A DNA stretch of 45,388 nucleotides. Origin: Candidatus Methanoperedens sp. (GTDB lineage Archaea; Halobacteriota; Methanosarcinia; Methanosarcinales; Methanoperedenaceae). A model generated the notes under the pieces. The model was given only the letters and a program-made list of their open reading frames with translations, ran no database searches and had not been told where the DNA came from. The stretch covers positions 1 to 45,388 of the forward strand of contig JAPZAP010000066.1 of assembly GCA_027460585.1 (NCBI GenBank), in the 5' to 3' direction. The position numbers and the translations under genes were made by a program. Below, piece after piece: positions 26,053 through 33,774 of the stretch; within the stretch, counting starts at the first letter, position 1; each line of letters starts with the position of its first letter.

Positions 26053-27093
26053 TTAAATTTGTTGTTTTTTTGTCTCCCCACGCATCCCTTTCTTCAATAT
26101 CCATGCCTTCTTCCTGTAATACGAAAGTGGATGTGAGATCCTGTCGCAAAGTGCTTCTTTTCCAAAGCAATTACCATAAGTCGTCATGGTCGCGCATGAC
26201 GGGGATGTATATGCCGTGCCTGTTGCCCCATGGATATGATTGACCTGGTATCGCGTGCGCTCCTCGTCAAAATCCGGCGAGACCTTGAAGAGTTCAATAA
26301 TTCCCTCCAAGTTCATCCCGATATTAAGCAGGAACGAAACAAGAGCAAAACGCATCGAATGCGCAAGATTAACTCCGGCCTGGCCATTTGATAATGCATG
26401 TACCATGCATGGTGGGAAACAATCGGGCATTATTTCCTTGAATTCCTCAATATTGAATTCGGATTTTCTCACAGTAAGAGCGTTTCGGATTTCCTCAAGA
26501 TATTGCCGCAGCGATTCGCATATTTCAGGAGGAACGGCGGCAGGCAAACCGGATTCAATCCTTTTCCTGATGGCTTCTTCCATGATGCGGGAGAAGTCTT
26601 CCCTGGAAAGTGATACTTTTCCCCTGTCCATATTACGGTTCACGAGCTTCCATTTGGGTTCGTGGATGACATTTGCATATCTAATATAATCCGAAAAATG
26701 AATGACGAATAATTTCTCTTCCATGGATGAATCAATATTGAAATCAGCCGCCAATTCCTTGATCTCATCATCCCGGAGTTCTTTTACTTTTTCAAACGCT
26801 GATTTTGCCTCTGAGAGCGCATATCGTTTTATGAGATAGCTGTCATTTACGCACGAAACAAGAATTCTTGCCACAGGGTATGAAAGAAGTTCTTTTTTAG
26901 CCCGCCCTTCGTCAGGATTTATATTCCGGGTGATGCCATCCCCTATAGCTTCAAGCACACGGCTTTTTCCTCTTTCTCTTATGGGTTCAAAAGCCCTCTC
27001 CGTGAAAAGCTCATCAAGTTTGAAATCCAGTGCTTCTACATATTTTGCTGCCGCATTAACAAAAGGAAAATAAGCAAATTTGAAAACATCCAT
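26053..27093 (-). CDS. priL: DNA primase large subunit PriL
   Basis: PriL works with the catalytic PriS to make RNA primers for replication; its C-terminal 4Fe-4S domain is needed for initiation. The cysteines fit the family pattern: Cys229 in FPPCM, Cys300 in SPSCATM, Cys309 in GNCFG and Cys316 in ALCDR, followed by HPLSYYRKK. The N-terminal helical domain covers about residues 1-200. Length 346 is normal. It starts 2 bases after the PCNA stop, so the two replication proteins are co-transcribed. The gene ends in a lysine-rich tail, ETKKQQI. Confidence 0.96.
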   Translation of the reverse strand: MDVFKFAYFPFVNAAAKYVEALDFKLDELFTERAFEPIRERGKSRVLEAIGDGITRNINPDEGRAKKELLSYPVARILVSCVNDSYLIKRYALSEAKSAFEKVKELRDDEIKELAADFNIDSSMEEKLFVIHFSDYIRYANVIHEPKWKLVNRNMDRGKVSLSREDFSRIMEEAIRKRIESGLPAAVPPEICESLRQYLEEIRNALTVRKSEFNIEEFKEIMPDCFPPCMVHALSNGQAGVNLAHSMRFALVSFLLNIGMNLEGIIELFKVSPDFDEERTRYQVNHIHGATGTAYTSPSCATMTTYGNCFGKEALCDRISHPLSYYRKKAWILKKGMRGETKKQQI

Positions 27094-27095
27094 GC

Positions 27096-27833
27096 TTATT
27101 CGGATTCAACCCTTGGAGCCAGCATATAACTGACATCTCCATGACCCTGGGCGATCTTGATCCTGATCTTCAGGGGGAAATCTTTTCCCAGGTCTATTGT
27201 AACCTCATTGGATTTTGCAAGTATCTTGCTCAGGTCTGAAAGATAATCAAGTGAGAATAATGATTTTGCATCCGAGGCCTGAAGTTCTATCAGCTGGTCT
27301 TTTTTTAATTCCACAAGCACACTGTCAGTATCTCCCTGCGCTTCCATAAAGAAAGTATCTCCTCTTACTCCCATGGACATGTAATCGCTGACCTTCTCAG
27401 CAGCTTTTACAGCCCTTTTTATATCCTCGCCGCGAATGACTATATGGGCGGGAAGGTCAAGGGTCGGGACTTTTGGTTCTTTGCGTATGGATGATGGATC
27501 AAGAAGTGACATGGTGTACGCAAGCCCGCGCATCCGGACGATGAGTTTATGCGCTGTTTCATCAAGCTCAAGCTCGATAACGTCGCTCTTATCGGCCATT
27601 TCCATTACGCCGTTCAATTTCGTGAGGTCGATACCAAGTTCCCCTTCTGTTGCTTCAAAAGAATCAAAAGCATCTCTTGCAAGATCAAAACTCACCATTG
27701 CGACATTCGAAGGATCTACCGCCTTAACTGATAAACCCTGCGGTGTAAGCCTGAATCGTGCTTCGTCCACAAGTGTGGATATTGATTCTATTGAATCTTT
27801 TAGTTTTTCTGCGCCTATTACTGCCTTAAACAT
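27096..27833 (-). CDS. pcn: DNA polymerase sliding clamp PCNA
   Basis: PCNA forms the ring clamp that holds DNA polymerase and other enzymes on DNA. The 245-residue protein shows family marks such as VDEARFRLTPQGLSVKAVDPSN, the interdomain loop TLDLPAH, and the end DVSYMLAPRVE. One copy is present in this window. It is upstream of and nearly touching priL. A GAGGAG on its strand (rc of 27842-27847) precedes the ATG by about 8 bases. It diverges from the hypothetical gene at 27948. Confidence 0.97.
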   Translation of the reverse strand: MFKAVIGAEKLKDSIESISTLVDEARFRLTPQGLSVKAVDPSNVAMVSFDLARDAFDSFEATEGELGIDLTKLNGVMEMADKSDVIELELDETAHKLIVRMRGLAYTMSLLDPSSIRKEPKVPTLDLPAHIVIRGEDIKRAVKAAEKVSDYMSMGVRGDTFFMEAQGDTDSVLVELKKDQLIELQASDAKSLFSLDYLSDLSKILAKSNEVTIDLGKDFPLKIRIKIAQGHGDVSYMLAPRVESE

Positions 27834-27947
27834 TATACGTCTCCTCTTTCAAAATGATGTTTGACTTTAATAGGTATTTCTATCTATTTTATTCTATCTA
27901 TTAACCGTCGATACTTTCATATCCAACCTCCACATTTATTGCAGAAC

Positions 27948-28433
27948 ATGACAGGACGTTCTATTGATATCGCTCTTACACAGGTTGAAGCAGGGGACAA
28001 AACAGAAATTGTTTATGAGAATGTTTGTACGCTTTCAACAGAGCCTGAACTGTGCTTTAATTATGCTACAACGGATGAACTCAAGGTATGGGGTTTCTCA
28101 GAAGGTTGTTTCAGTTGCCTGATGAAGGATCAAAAAGATGTTATTATCCAGGTGATCACGACATACCAGGATAATGATGGGGCACGAGAGGCTTATGATG
28201 CAGATGCCAAATATTTGAAAAGGAACGGATACGGTAAACCTTTGATCGCAAAAAACATTGGGGAATGTTCACTCATGTTAAAGAAAATCGATACCGATGG
28301 ATTCACATATAACCTCTTGTTCCTGAAAAATAATGTATTTGCCGCAATAAGCGCCAAATACAAAAAGGACAGCCCGCAAAATCTCGAACATCTTATGGAG
28401 TTTGCAGAGAAAGTGGAAGGGAAGATCGGATAA
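27948..28433 (+). CDS. Hypothetical protein, unknown function
   Basis: The 161-residue protein is not recognised. It has several cysteines (ENVCTLSTEPELCFNYA, EGCFSCLM) that could bind a metal or form disulfides, followed by an alpha/beta part (VIIQVITTYQDNDGAREAYD). I chose ATG 27948, since the stretch before it (from 27861) is an unlikely N terminus. There is no clear signal peptide from this start. It diverges from pcn and ends convergent to the cupredoxin gene. It may be a real gene of the Methanosarcinales, but I cannot name the family. Confidence 0.7.
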   Translation: MTGRSIDIALTQVEAGDKTEIVYENVCTLSTEPELCFNYATTDELKVWGFSEGCFSCLMKDQKDVIIQVITTYQDNDGAREAYDADAKYLKRNGYGKPLIAKNIGECSLMLKKIDTDGFTYNLLFLKNNVFAAISAKYKKDSPQNLEHLMEFAEKVEGKIG

Positions 28434-28561
28434 CTGATTTCCCCATTAAAAACTTTGTTTTTCATTCTTTATGCTTGAGGCCAGCTCATGAGCGTTTAGA
28501 TACTTTTTTATGATCTTTCTGACAAATTACCCCCACAATTTGTAGACAGTGAAATAACCGA

Positions 28562-28957
28562 TCAAATGACAGTTATCCGACCATGCGGCATTGATGGATG
28601 GCTGTCACACCCGTATTCATAAATCCCGGTTTTATTGAATGTAAATTTCCATGTATCCTTTTTGTTAAGGGGAGGAGATTGATAACCACTAACATTCAAA
28701 GAATATTCAACACTATCCAGGTTAGTCCATCTCACTGTGGTTCCATTTGTGATATTCAGTTCAGGAGGGTTAAACATTGTTCCCTTGATAGTAGCATAGA
28801 CCGTCAGGGGCTCAACTGGAAATGCCTTTGCGTTTGTCTGCATAGGAGTTGGTGCAGAGTTCAAACCCGTATTAGTCTGTTCAGAATCCGCATCTTTTCC
28901 AGTACATCCTGATATTGCAACTATCAATATCAGCAAAAAAACCCATCGCCTGTTCAT
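28562..28957 (-). CDS. Cupredoxin-like lipoprotein with altered copper site
   Basis: The protein begins with a lipoprotein signal ending in the lipobox ISGC (Cys18), then a Ser/Thr/Pro/Asn-rich linker (to about 45). A plastocyanin-like domain (about 50-131) has the marks MFNPPELNITNGTTVRWTNLD and YEYGCDSHPSMPHG. In blue-copper proteins of this type the ligands are His-(...)-Cys-x2-His-x2-Met. Cys117, His120 and Met123 are present, but the first His, expected at residue 85, is Tyr (VEYSLNV). Copper binding may therefore be weak or absent. It is 22 bases upstream of mqnA's stop on the same strand, and its function is probably electron transfer or a lost relative of it. Confidence 0.88.
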   Translation of the reverse strand: MNRRWVFLLILIVAISGCTGKDADSEQTNTGLNSAPTPMQTNAKAFPVEPLTVYATIKGTMFNPPELNITNGTTVRWTNLDSVEYSLNVSGYQSPPLNKKDTWKFTFNKTGIYEYGCDSHPSMPHGRITVI

Positions 28958-28979
28958 TTGTATTTATATTAGTTTATAA

Positions 28980-29804
28980 TCACTTATAATTATCGAAAAA
29001 TCTTAATGTTACATCTCCCACGATACCGCATTCCTTTGCATATTTGAAATAGAGTTCAAGGCTGTCCACACTCTCTTCATCCAGATCATAATTCAAAGTA
29101 TGAAGGTATTCACGCATGAAATTGCAGTCTATGTTTTTTTGCTTTCCGATAGAACTTGCGATTTCGCCTATGTTGTTGTATGCGTAATCTTTGGATCGCA
29201 GCAGTGTTTTTATTACATATCTGACTTTATCAGGATGCATTTTCGCAAATTTTTCCCTGACGACCCATAGGGCATAAACCATTTTTTTCCCGGTAAGGTT
29301 TTTCCAGACGTTTCCCAGGTCTGCTACGATCTGATATTTCCCTATGGCATGGATGGCGCTATCCCCGATCAAAAGAGCGGCATCTCCCTGCTCCAGCATC
29401 CGGTCAATATCAGTTCCAGGACACTGCCTGATATTTACATTTATCCCTTTGATCCATAAAATTATCTTGATAAGTGTTGCAGAACTTGCTGTGGTCTCAG
29501 GAATGCATAATGTTTTTCCTTCAAAATCAGATATATCCAATTTCCCATTTGAACAGATCAACACGCTCTTTGTAAAATCGTTTGAAGTTATAGATAGTCC
29601 TGGCAGAATGAGAAGGTCTTTGCGTTTCCCATACATTATCGAAGAGATCGGGCTGATATCCAGTTCTTCATTGAAGAGCATGCGTGCCAGTTCAACCGGA
29701 TGGGCTTCTTTGATATCGATGTCATGCGACTCTACTTTTCCCCGTTCAAGGGCATAATACGGGAAATCACAGTTGGCAAAAGCGATCTTTCCAAGACGGA
29801 TCAT
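28980..29804 (-). CDS. mqnA: Chorismate dehydratase-like MqnA (menaquinone, futalosine pathway)
   Basis: MqnA dehydrates chorismate to 3-enolpyruvyl-benzoate, the first step of the futalosine route to menaquinone. The 274-residue protein has the periplasmic-binding-like fold of the MqnA/MqnD family, with the start MIRLGKIAFANCDFPYYALE and the motif LDISPISSIMYGKRKDLLILPGL. The phrase LIGDSAIHA fits the substrate loop. MqnA and MqnD are similar, so the exact step is less certain, but the N-terminal RLGKIAFAN favours MqnA. Other mqn genes are absent from this window. Menaquinone is unusual for methane-linked archaea; Candidatus Methanoperedens uses it. Confidence 0.82.
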   Translation of the reverse strand: MIRLGKIAFANCDFPYYALERGKVESHDIDIKEAHPVELARMLFNEELDISPISSIMYGKRKDLLILPGLSITSNDFTKSVLICSNGKLDISDFEGKTLCIPETTASSATLIKIILWIKGINVNIRQCPGTDIDRMLEQGDAALLIGDSAIHAIGKYQIVADLGNVWKNLTGKKMVYALWVVREKFAKMHPDKVRYVIKTLLRSKDYAYNNIGEIASSIGKQKNIDCNFMREYLHTLNYDLDEESVDSLELYFKYAKECGIVGDVTLRFFDNYK

Positions 29805-29948
29805 AATTTCAAGAGTTTAATGACAGCAATGCATATTAGATTGTTGCATGAATATCAACATAATTTTTTTCATTTTGATAACATATCAATCAGCACAAAC
29901 CATACATTCCAGGTTAACTATAGTTGAATACCAAACAATTGAAACTAT

Positions 29949-30016
29949 CTTTGCGTCCTTTGCGCCCTTTGCGGTGAAAAAAATCATGCACCGCAAAGAA
30001 CGCAAAGAGCGCAAAG
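29949..30016. repeat. Large CTTTGCG/CGCAAAG hairpin
   Basis: The left arm (29949-29976) has three CTTTGCG words; the right arm (29989-30016) has three CGCAAAG words. The arms pair over 28 positions with a few mismatches, leaving a 12-base loop. It lies in the 592-base gap 29805-30396, which otherwise holds no gene. It could be an RNA hairpin, terminator or mobile element; the single arm occurs at 18696-18721. Confidence 0.65.
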
Positions 30017-30212
30017 TTTTAGCATATAAGTAAAATAAATTATGTTCTTGACTATAATTGTCAATGGCGGTCAGTGATTCGCGATCACCGCGACGAACTT
30101 AGCTTTCGTTTTCTCAGTGCATTATCGGCAAGAATTGCATATATCAAGGATGATACAACTATGCGTGGATAATGACAAGATCGCTGTCTCATACCGGTTT
30201 TTTGCCGGGAAA

Positions 30213-30345
30213 AGATATATATTCACGCCACCTCAGGTAGATTGATCGAAGTCGGCGGTGGTTTTTGAGGCAATACAAAGGTGGTACAAGCACACTTCAG
30301 CCGCTGCAAAAATCTGTCTGAAGGACAGGTGCGCCTAAGTAACCA
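30213..30345 (+). ncRNA. Candidate small RNA upstream of mntA
   Basis: A TATA-like stretch (AGATATATATT at about 30213-30223) is followed by a segment with clear small stems. CCACC (30228-30232) pairs with GGTGG (30257-30261) and is followed by five T's. CTTCAG (30295-30300) pairs with CTGAAG (30318-30323), or alternatively CTGTC with GACAG. No reading frame longer than a few codons fits. I cannot match it to a known RNA family, so this is only a candidate. Confidence 0.35.
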
Positions 30346-30396
30346 AAAATCCTTCAGAAGAATTAAATATTATTCCTACAAATAAGATACTATTCA

Positions 30397-30801
30397 ATGA
30401 AAATTAAAAACAATAAATCTCTGGACCCCGATGTATCCAATGTTATTACAAAGATAAAAGATATCGGAGGTGACAGTATAAAATTTATTGTTTTGTATGG
30501 TTCAGCAGTAAAAGGGAAAAGTACAAATCTGTCCGATATTGACATTGCAGTTTTTTACAGCGGCGATAAAATAAAAAGATTTCAGTTCAGGATTAAAATA
30601 CTTGGTAGAATTGGCAATAAATTTGACATTCAAACCTATCAGGATTTGCCATTATATGTTCAGAAAGAAATATTATCAAGTGGTGAAGTCCTCTATTTCA
30701 GTGATTATACAGAGATTTTTAATACATTCATGAAAACCATCAGAGAATTTGAGGATTTTAAACCGCGCCTTGAGTTGTACTATTCAAGTATGGGGGTTTA
30801 A
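30397..30801 (+). CDS. mntA: MntA-type nucleotidyltransferase antitoxin
   Basis: The 134-residue protein has the MNT motif LYGSAVKGKSTNLSDIDIAVF (GS and D-x-D residues, about 33-52). In known MntA/HepT systems MntA adds AMP groups to a tyrosine of HepT and silences its RNase activity. The next gene (30804) is a matching HepT, starting 2 bases after this stop. A TATA-like TTAAATATT (30363-30371) lies about 30 bases before the ATG, so the transcript may be almost leaderless. Confidence 0.9.
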   Translation: MKIKNNKSLDPDVSNVITKIKDIGGDSIKFIVLYGSAVKGKSTNLSDIDIAVFYSGDKIKRFQFRIKILGRIGNKFDIQTYQDLPLYVQKEILSSGEVLYFSDYTEIFNTFMKTIREFEDFKPRLELYYSSMGV

Positions 30802-30803
30802 TT

Positions 30804-31235
30804 TTGGAAAAATCGGATCGTATGCGCATACTCTCGAAGCTTGATGAAATGATAAAGTATATTGAAGAACTGCAAAGTATGCTTCCTGATCAAGACGAAT
30901 ATGAGCACGATCTCATTAAAAGGAGAGCCTGCGAGAAAACAATTGAAGTGGCGATCGACTCCTTAATCGATGTTTCAGCAATGATAGTTTCAGCGCAACA
31001 ATTTGGTTTACCTGATAATGAAGAAAATATATTCGACATGCTTATTGAAAAAAAGGTATTGAGTAGTAAATTTGGGGAAAAACTAAAAGACATGAAGGGA
31101 TTCCGAAATATCTTAATTCACCGTTACGGAAATGTTGATGATGAAATTGTATATCATAATTTAAGCAGCCATATGAATGATTTTTATGAATTTGAAAATG
31201 ATGTTAAATTATATTTACATAAACATAAAGATTGA
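30804..31235 (+). CDS. hepT: HepT-type HEPN toxin (DUF86)
   Basis: The 143-residue helical protein carries the HEPN ribonuclease motif R-x4-H-x-Y (RNILIHRYG near residues 108-116). The Tyr is the residue that MntA modifies with AMP in studied systems. The helical N-terminal part includes CEKTIEVAIDSLIDVSAMIV. The likely start is the TTG at 30804, with GGGGG (30792-30796) ahead of it; ATG 30822 is an alternative that keeps the domain. It is co-transcribed with mntA. Confidence 0.9.
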   Translation: MEKSDRMRILSKLDEMIKYIEELQSMLPDQDEYEHDLIKRRACEKTIEVAIDSLIDVSAMIVSAQQFGLPDNEENIFDMLIEKKVLSSKFGEKLKDMKGFRNILIHRYGNVDDEIVYHNLSSHMNDFYEFENDVKLYLHKHKD

Positions 31236-31316
31236 TCTCATAATGATTTGATATTTTATAGCGTCAACTGCTCAAATATAATTTTTGGACAGCCAGTTCC
31301 AATTTAATAACCACAT

Positions 31317-31326
31317 CTTTTATAAC
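31317..31326 (+). promoter_or_regulatory. TATA-like box of the redox gene run
   Basis: CTTTTATAAC at 31317-31326 would set a transcription start near 31343-31348, just before the GGAGG at 31350-31354 and the GTG at 31360. It is the first promoter candidate ahead of the 31.36-38.0 kb gene run. Confidence 0.45.
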
Positions 31327-31359
31327 ACTTGAAAGACAATCATTAGTATGGAGGCGTTA

Positions 31360-31755
31360 GTGACGATAGATTACACAAAAGAAACAAAGCTGAATGTGAA
31401 ATCCGCTGTCGAGAAACTGACAGAAGACCTCAAGGCTAACAAATGGGGTGTTTTAAGTGTCATTGATGTAAAGAAAATCCTTGCAGAAAAGCTAAAAATC
31501 GAATCGGACGACTATATAATTCTTGATGTCTGCAATCCGGGTCTTGCGCACCAGGGACTTTCCATAAATAAACAGGTTGGGCTGATACTTCCATGCAAGA
31601 TAATCGTTTATTCCGATAAAGGAAGAACAAAAATATCCCTCTATAAACCCACTGTTGCACTGAGCACGGCAAGTATACTTGCTGGTTATGATAAACTCAG
31701 AATGCTTGCAATTGAAGCAGAAGACGGTTTAAAGAAAGTAATTGATCTTCAATAG
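31360..31755 (+). CDS. DUF302 family protein
   Basis: This 131-residue protein fits DUF302, seen in many anaerobes and often near redox or heavy-metal genes; its role is unknown. Typical parts are VKSAVEKLTEDLKANKWGVLS, DVCNPGLAHQGLSI and VGLILPCKIIVY. I prefer the GTG at 31360 because GGAGG lies 6 to 10 bases ahead. The ATG at 31348 is in frame and would add four residues, but it would leave GGAGG inside the coding sequence. It is the first gene of the compact plus-strand run and is followed 8 bases later by a rubrerythrin. Confidence 0.88.
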   Translation: MTIDYTKETKLNVKSAVEKLTEDLKANKWGVLSVIDVKKILAEKLKIESDDYIILDVCNPGLAHQGLSINKQVGLILPCKIIVYSDKGRTKISLYKPTVALSTASILAGYDKLRMLAIEAEDGLKKVIDLQ

Positions 31756-31763
31756 GTGTTAAT

Positions 31764-32144
31764 TTGCAGACAATCGAAATAATGGAAAAAACATTTGATT
31801 CAGAGTCAAATGATATTGCCCTCTATCTTGCAATGTCAAAAAAGGCAGATGAAGAGGGACAACTTGAGATAGCAGCCTATCTATTTGATATCGCAATGGA
31901 TGAGGCTTCGCATGCCGTCCAGTTTGCATCTCTCCTGGGAAAGGTGAAGGACACAAAAACCAATCTTGTAAATATGCTTGCAGGCGAAATGCAGGCTGAA
32001 AAGGATAAAGCCCATGCTGCAAAAGTAGCTTTTTCCGAGGGGAATGATGATGCTTTCAAGTTTTTTGAAAAATCCTTGAAAGATGAAACAAAGCATAAAG
32101 AAGGAATTAAAAAAATCCTTTCAAAATTACAGGAAAAAGATTAA
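31764..32144 (+). CDS. Rubrerythrin-like diiron protein
   Basis: Rubrerythrins use a diiron centre to reduce peroxide in anaerobes. The 126-residue protein is a ferritin-like four-helix bundle with E-x2-H-type motifs (MDEASHAVQF and DETKHKEGI). It lacks the C-terminal rubredoxin domain, so it needs an outside electron donor; the rubredoxin-fused FTR at the end of the run is a possible one. The start is a TTG at 31764 with AGGTG ahead; ATG 31782 is possible. It follows DUF302 and precedes the AhpD-like gene. Confidence 0.88.
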   Translation: MQTIEIMEKTFDSESNDIALYLAMSKKADEEGQLEIAAYLFDIAMDEASHAVQFASLLGKVKDTKTNLVNMLAGEMQAEKDKAHAAKVAFSEGNDDAFKFFEKSLKDETKHKEGIKKILSKLQEKD

Positions 32145-32180
32145 ACCAACTTTAAACAAATATACTATCGGAGAATAAAT

Positions 32181-32588
32181 ATGGAACCAGAAAAGGTAAT
32201 AAACAGCATCGAAGGGAAAATGGGATTTACCCCGGAGATCATGAACATGATGAGTGAGATGAATCCGGAGATGTTCGAGCATTATAAAAAATGCGATGAC
32301 GGAATCCAGGAAGATGGAGCACTTCCGGCAAAAGTAAAGGTTCTGATGTCACTTGCAATAATGGCATCACAGCGCTGTGAAGTGTGTTGCGAATCCCAGA
32401 TGAGAAGTGCCTTAAACCACGGCGCTACAAAAGAAGAAATAATGGAAACAATGAATGTCATTTTCATTACTTCCGGCGCCCCGGGCGTAGCAGTATGCAG
32501 GAGAGCCCTGAAAATAATGGAAGGAACCGAAGAACATGGTGGTCATGGCAGCGGTCATGGCTGCATGGGCGGAAGAAGAAGACAATAA
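32181..32588 (+). CDS. Carboxymuconolactone decarboxylase/AhpD-like protein
   Basis: The helical 135-residue protein resembles the AhpD/CMD family, with a redox C-x2-C motif in SQRCEVCCESQMRSALNHGA. In AhpD this pair passes electrons to peroxiredoxin. The usual downstream His of C-x2-C-x3-H is not at the expected place, so the activity may differ. The C terminus is rich in Gly and His (GGHGSGHGCMGG), a possible metal-binding tail. It precedes the ferritin gene by 73 bases that contain the palindrome and a separate promoter. Confidence 0.85.
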   Translation: MEPEKVINSIEGKMGFTPEIMNMMSEMNPEMFEHYKKCDDGIQEDGALPAKVKVLMSLAIMASQRCEVCCESQMRSALNHGATKEEIMETMNVIFITSGAPGVAVCRRALKIMEGTEEHGGHGSGHGCMGGRRRQ

Positions 32589-32611
32589 ACCATATAGAAG
32601 ATAAATTTATA

Positions 32612-32631
32612 ATCATTGATTTATCAATGAT
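32612..32631. promoter_or_regulatory. Palindromic operator candidate before the ferritin-mcrC genes
   Basis: ATCATTGAT and ATCAATGAT form a perfect 9-base inverted repeat with a 2-base spacer. It begins directly after a TTTATA box (32605-32610) and ends near the start site expected about 25 bases after that box. In archaea this is where repressors block RNA polymerase. The sequence loosely recalls iron-type (Fur-like) boxes, but I cannot name the regulator. Confidence 0.6.
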
Positions 32632-32661
32632 AACCATAAAATAATAAAATTGGAGGATATT

Positions 32662-33081
32662 ATGAGCCAGAAAATAATAGATGCATTAAACAAGGACAGA
32701 GAAGCCGAATTGGCCGCGATCATACAATATATGAAACATCATTATGAGGGAGAGGGAATGGAAAGCCCGGCCATCCTTGAAATATTCAAATCTACAGCAA
32801 AGGATGAGATGGGACATGCAGAAAAGCTTGCAGAGCGCATTGTCTATCTTGGCGGGACTCCCATAAAGAAACCTGAGCCCATCATTGAAGGTGGAGACCT
32901 CAAGAAAATGATGCAGGATGACCTTGCAAAAGAGAATGGCGCGATCAGGCAATACAAAGAACATATTAAGCTTGCCATCGAGGAAAATGATCCAACGACC
33001 AGGCTCATGCTTGAGGAGATCCTCTCTGATGAAGAAGGTCACGCCGATATCTGGGAAACCATACTTTCAATAAAGAAATAA
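32662..33081 (+). CDS. Ferritin-like (bacterioferritin-type) protein
   Basis: The 139-residue protein is a four-helix ferritin-like protein, with glutamates in AELAAIIQYMKHHYEGEG and E-x2-H motifs in KDEMGHAEKLAE and SDEEGHADIWE that should bind two irons. It may store iron or remove peroxide. The ATG at 32662 has a strong GGAGG (32652-32656). An upstream in-frame TTG is less likely. The mcrC gene starts only 2 bases after its stop, so the two are co-transcribed from the promoter with the palindrome. Confidence 0.88.
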   Translation: MSQKIIDALNKDREAELAAIIQYMKHHYEGEGMESPAILEIFKSTAKDEMGHAEKLAERIVYLGGTPIKKPEPIIEGGDLKKMMQDDLAKENGAIRQYKEHIKLAIEENDPTTRLMLEEILSDEEGHADIWETILSIKK

Positions 33082-33083
33082 AC

Positions 33084-33767
33084 ATGTTCGGAAGAGAAAC
33101 GCAACTGGTGGACTGCAGGGAAACGATGGGAATGGGGCGGGGCGGAGGTCTTGCCCAGCGCGGAACCCTGTCAGAAGCAGCAAGACCTGATGTCGTGGCT
33201 ATTGCCATGACGCCAGGACGCAGACATATCACAAAACCTGTTTGTGAGATAACACAGGGTCTTCGCAGGGAAAGTATACAGGTAAGCGTACTTGTGCTTG
33301 AAGCCGGCGCAGGCATTCCTATGGACGATGTCGGAGCTTCCACAATTTCAAAAGGTTATGGAGCTAATTTTGGTTTGTCTGCAAAAGAGATAGAACAGAT
33401 AGCCCGGCACAAGATCGTACTATTAAATATGGGAAATGTCAATTCCCATATAATTTCAAAAACAAAGAAAATCTTGAAATATATAAATATCCCCGCGGTC
33501 ATTGCCTGTGAATATCCTATCGATTTTGAGGATTTCGCAAAAAACGGCATAAAGACAAAATTCGTCAAACCTAAAAAACCTGAAACAGAAGGTACAGTAG
33601 TCGCGATCGTAAGCGGCATAACAAGGGGCGAGACCTGCTCAAGGATCAAATTGAATGAACTGGCAAAGGCTATACGTCAGATCCTTGGTGAGAAAATAGA
33701 ATCGACCCATGCGGTCAGAAGCGACCTGTTGATAAGTGAAGGATTAATGGCAAGTGAAGGAGAGTGA
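33084..33767 (+). CDS. mcrC: Methyl-coenzyme M reductase operon protein C (McrC)
   Basis: McrC belongs to the set of proteins tied to methyl-coenzyme M reductase; in Methanothermobacter it was found in the fraction that activates MCR by reducing its nickel cofactor F430. The 227-residue protein has strong family marks: VDCRETMGMGRGGGLAQRGT, TPGRRHITKPVCEIT, ACEYPIDFEDFAKNGIKT and ITRGETCSRIKLNEL. Here it is not next to mcrBDGA but inside a redox gene run. It starts 2 bases after the ferritin stop and is followed after 7 bases by DUF2180. Its presence shows that the organism belongs to the MCR-using archaea. Confidence 0.95.
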   Translation: MFGRETQLVDCRETMGMGRGGGLAQRGTLSEAARPDVVAIAMTPGRRHITKPVCEITQGLRRESIQVSVLVLEAGAGIPMDDVGASTISKGYGANFGLSAKEIEQIARHKIVLLNMGNVNSHIISKTKKILKYINIPAVIACEYPIDFEDFAKNGIKTKFVKPKKPETEGTVVAIVSGITRGETCSRIKLNELAKAIRQILGEKIESTHAVRSDLLISEGLMASEGE

Positions 33768-33774
33768 AAGCACT

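Noticed and set aside
29805-30396. Riboswitch or RNase P/SRP RNA in the 592-base gap
   Set aside because: I looked for the conserved core motifs of cobalamin, SRP and RNase P RNAs and found none.
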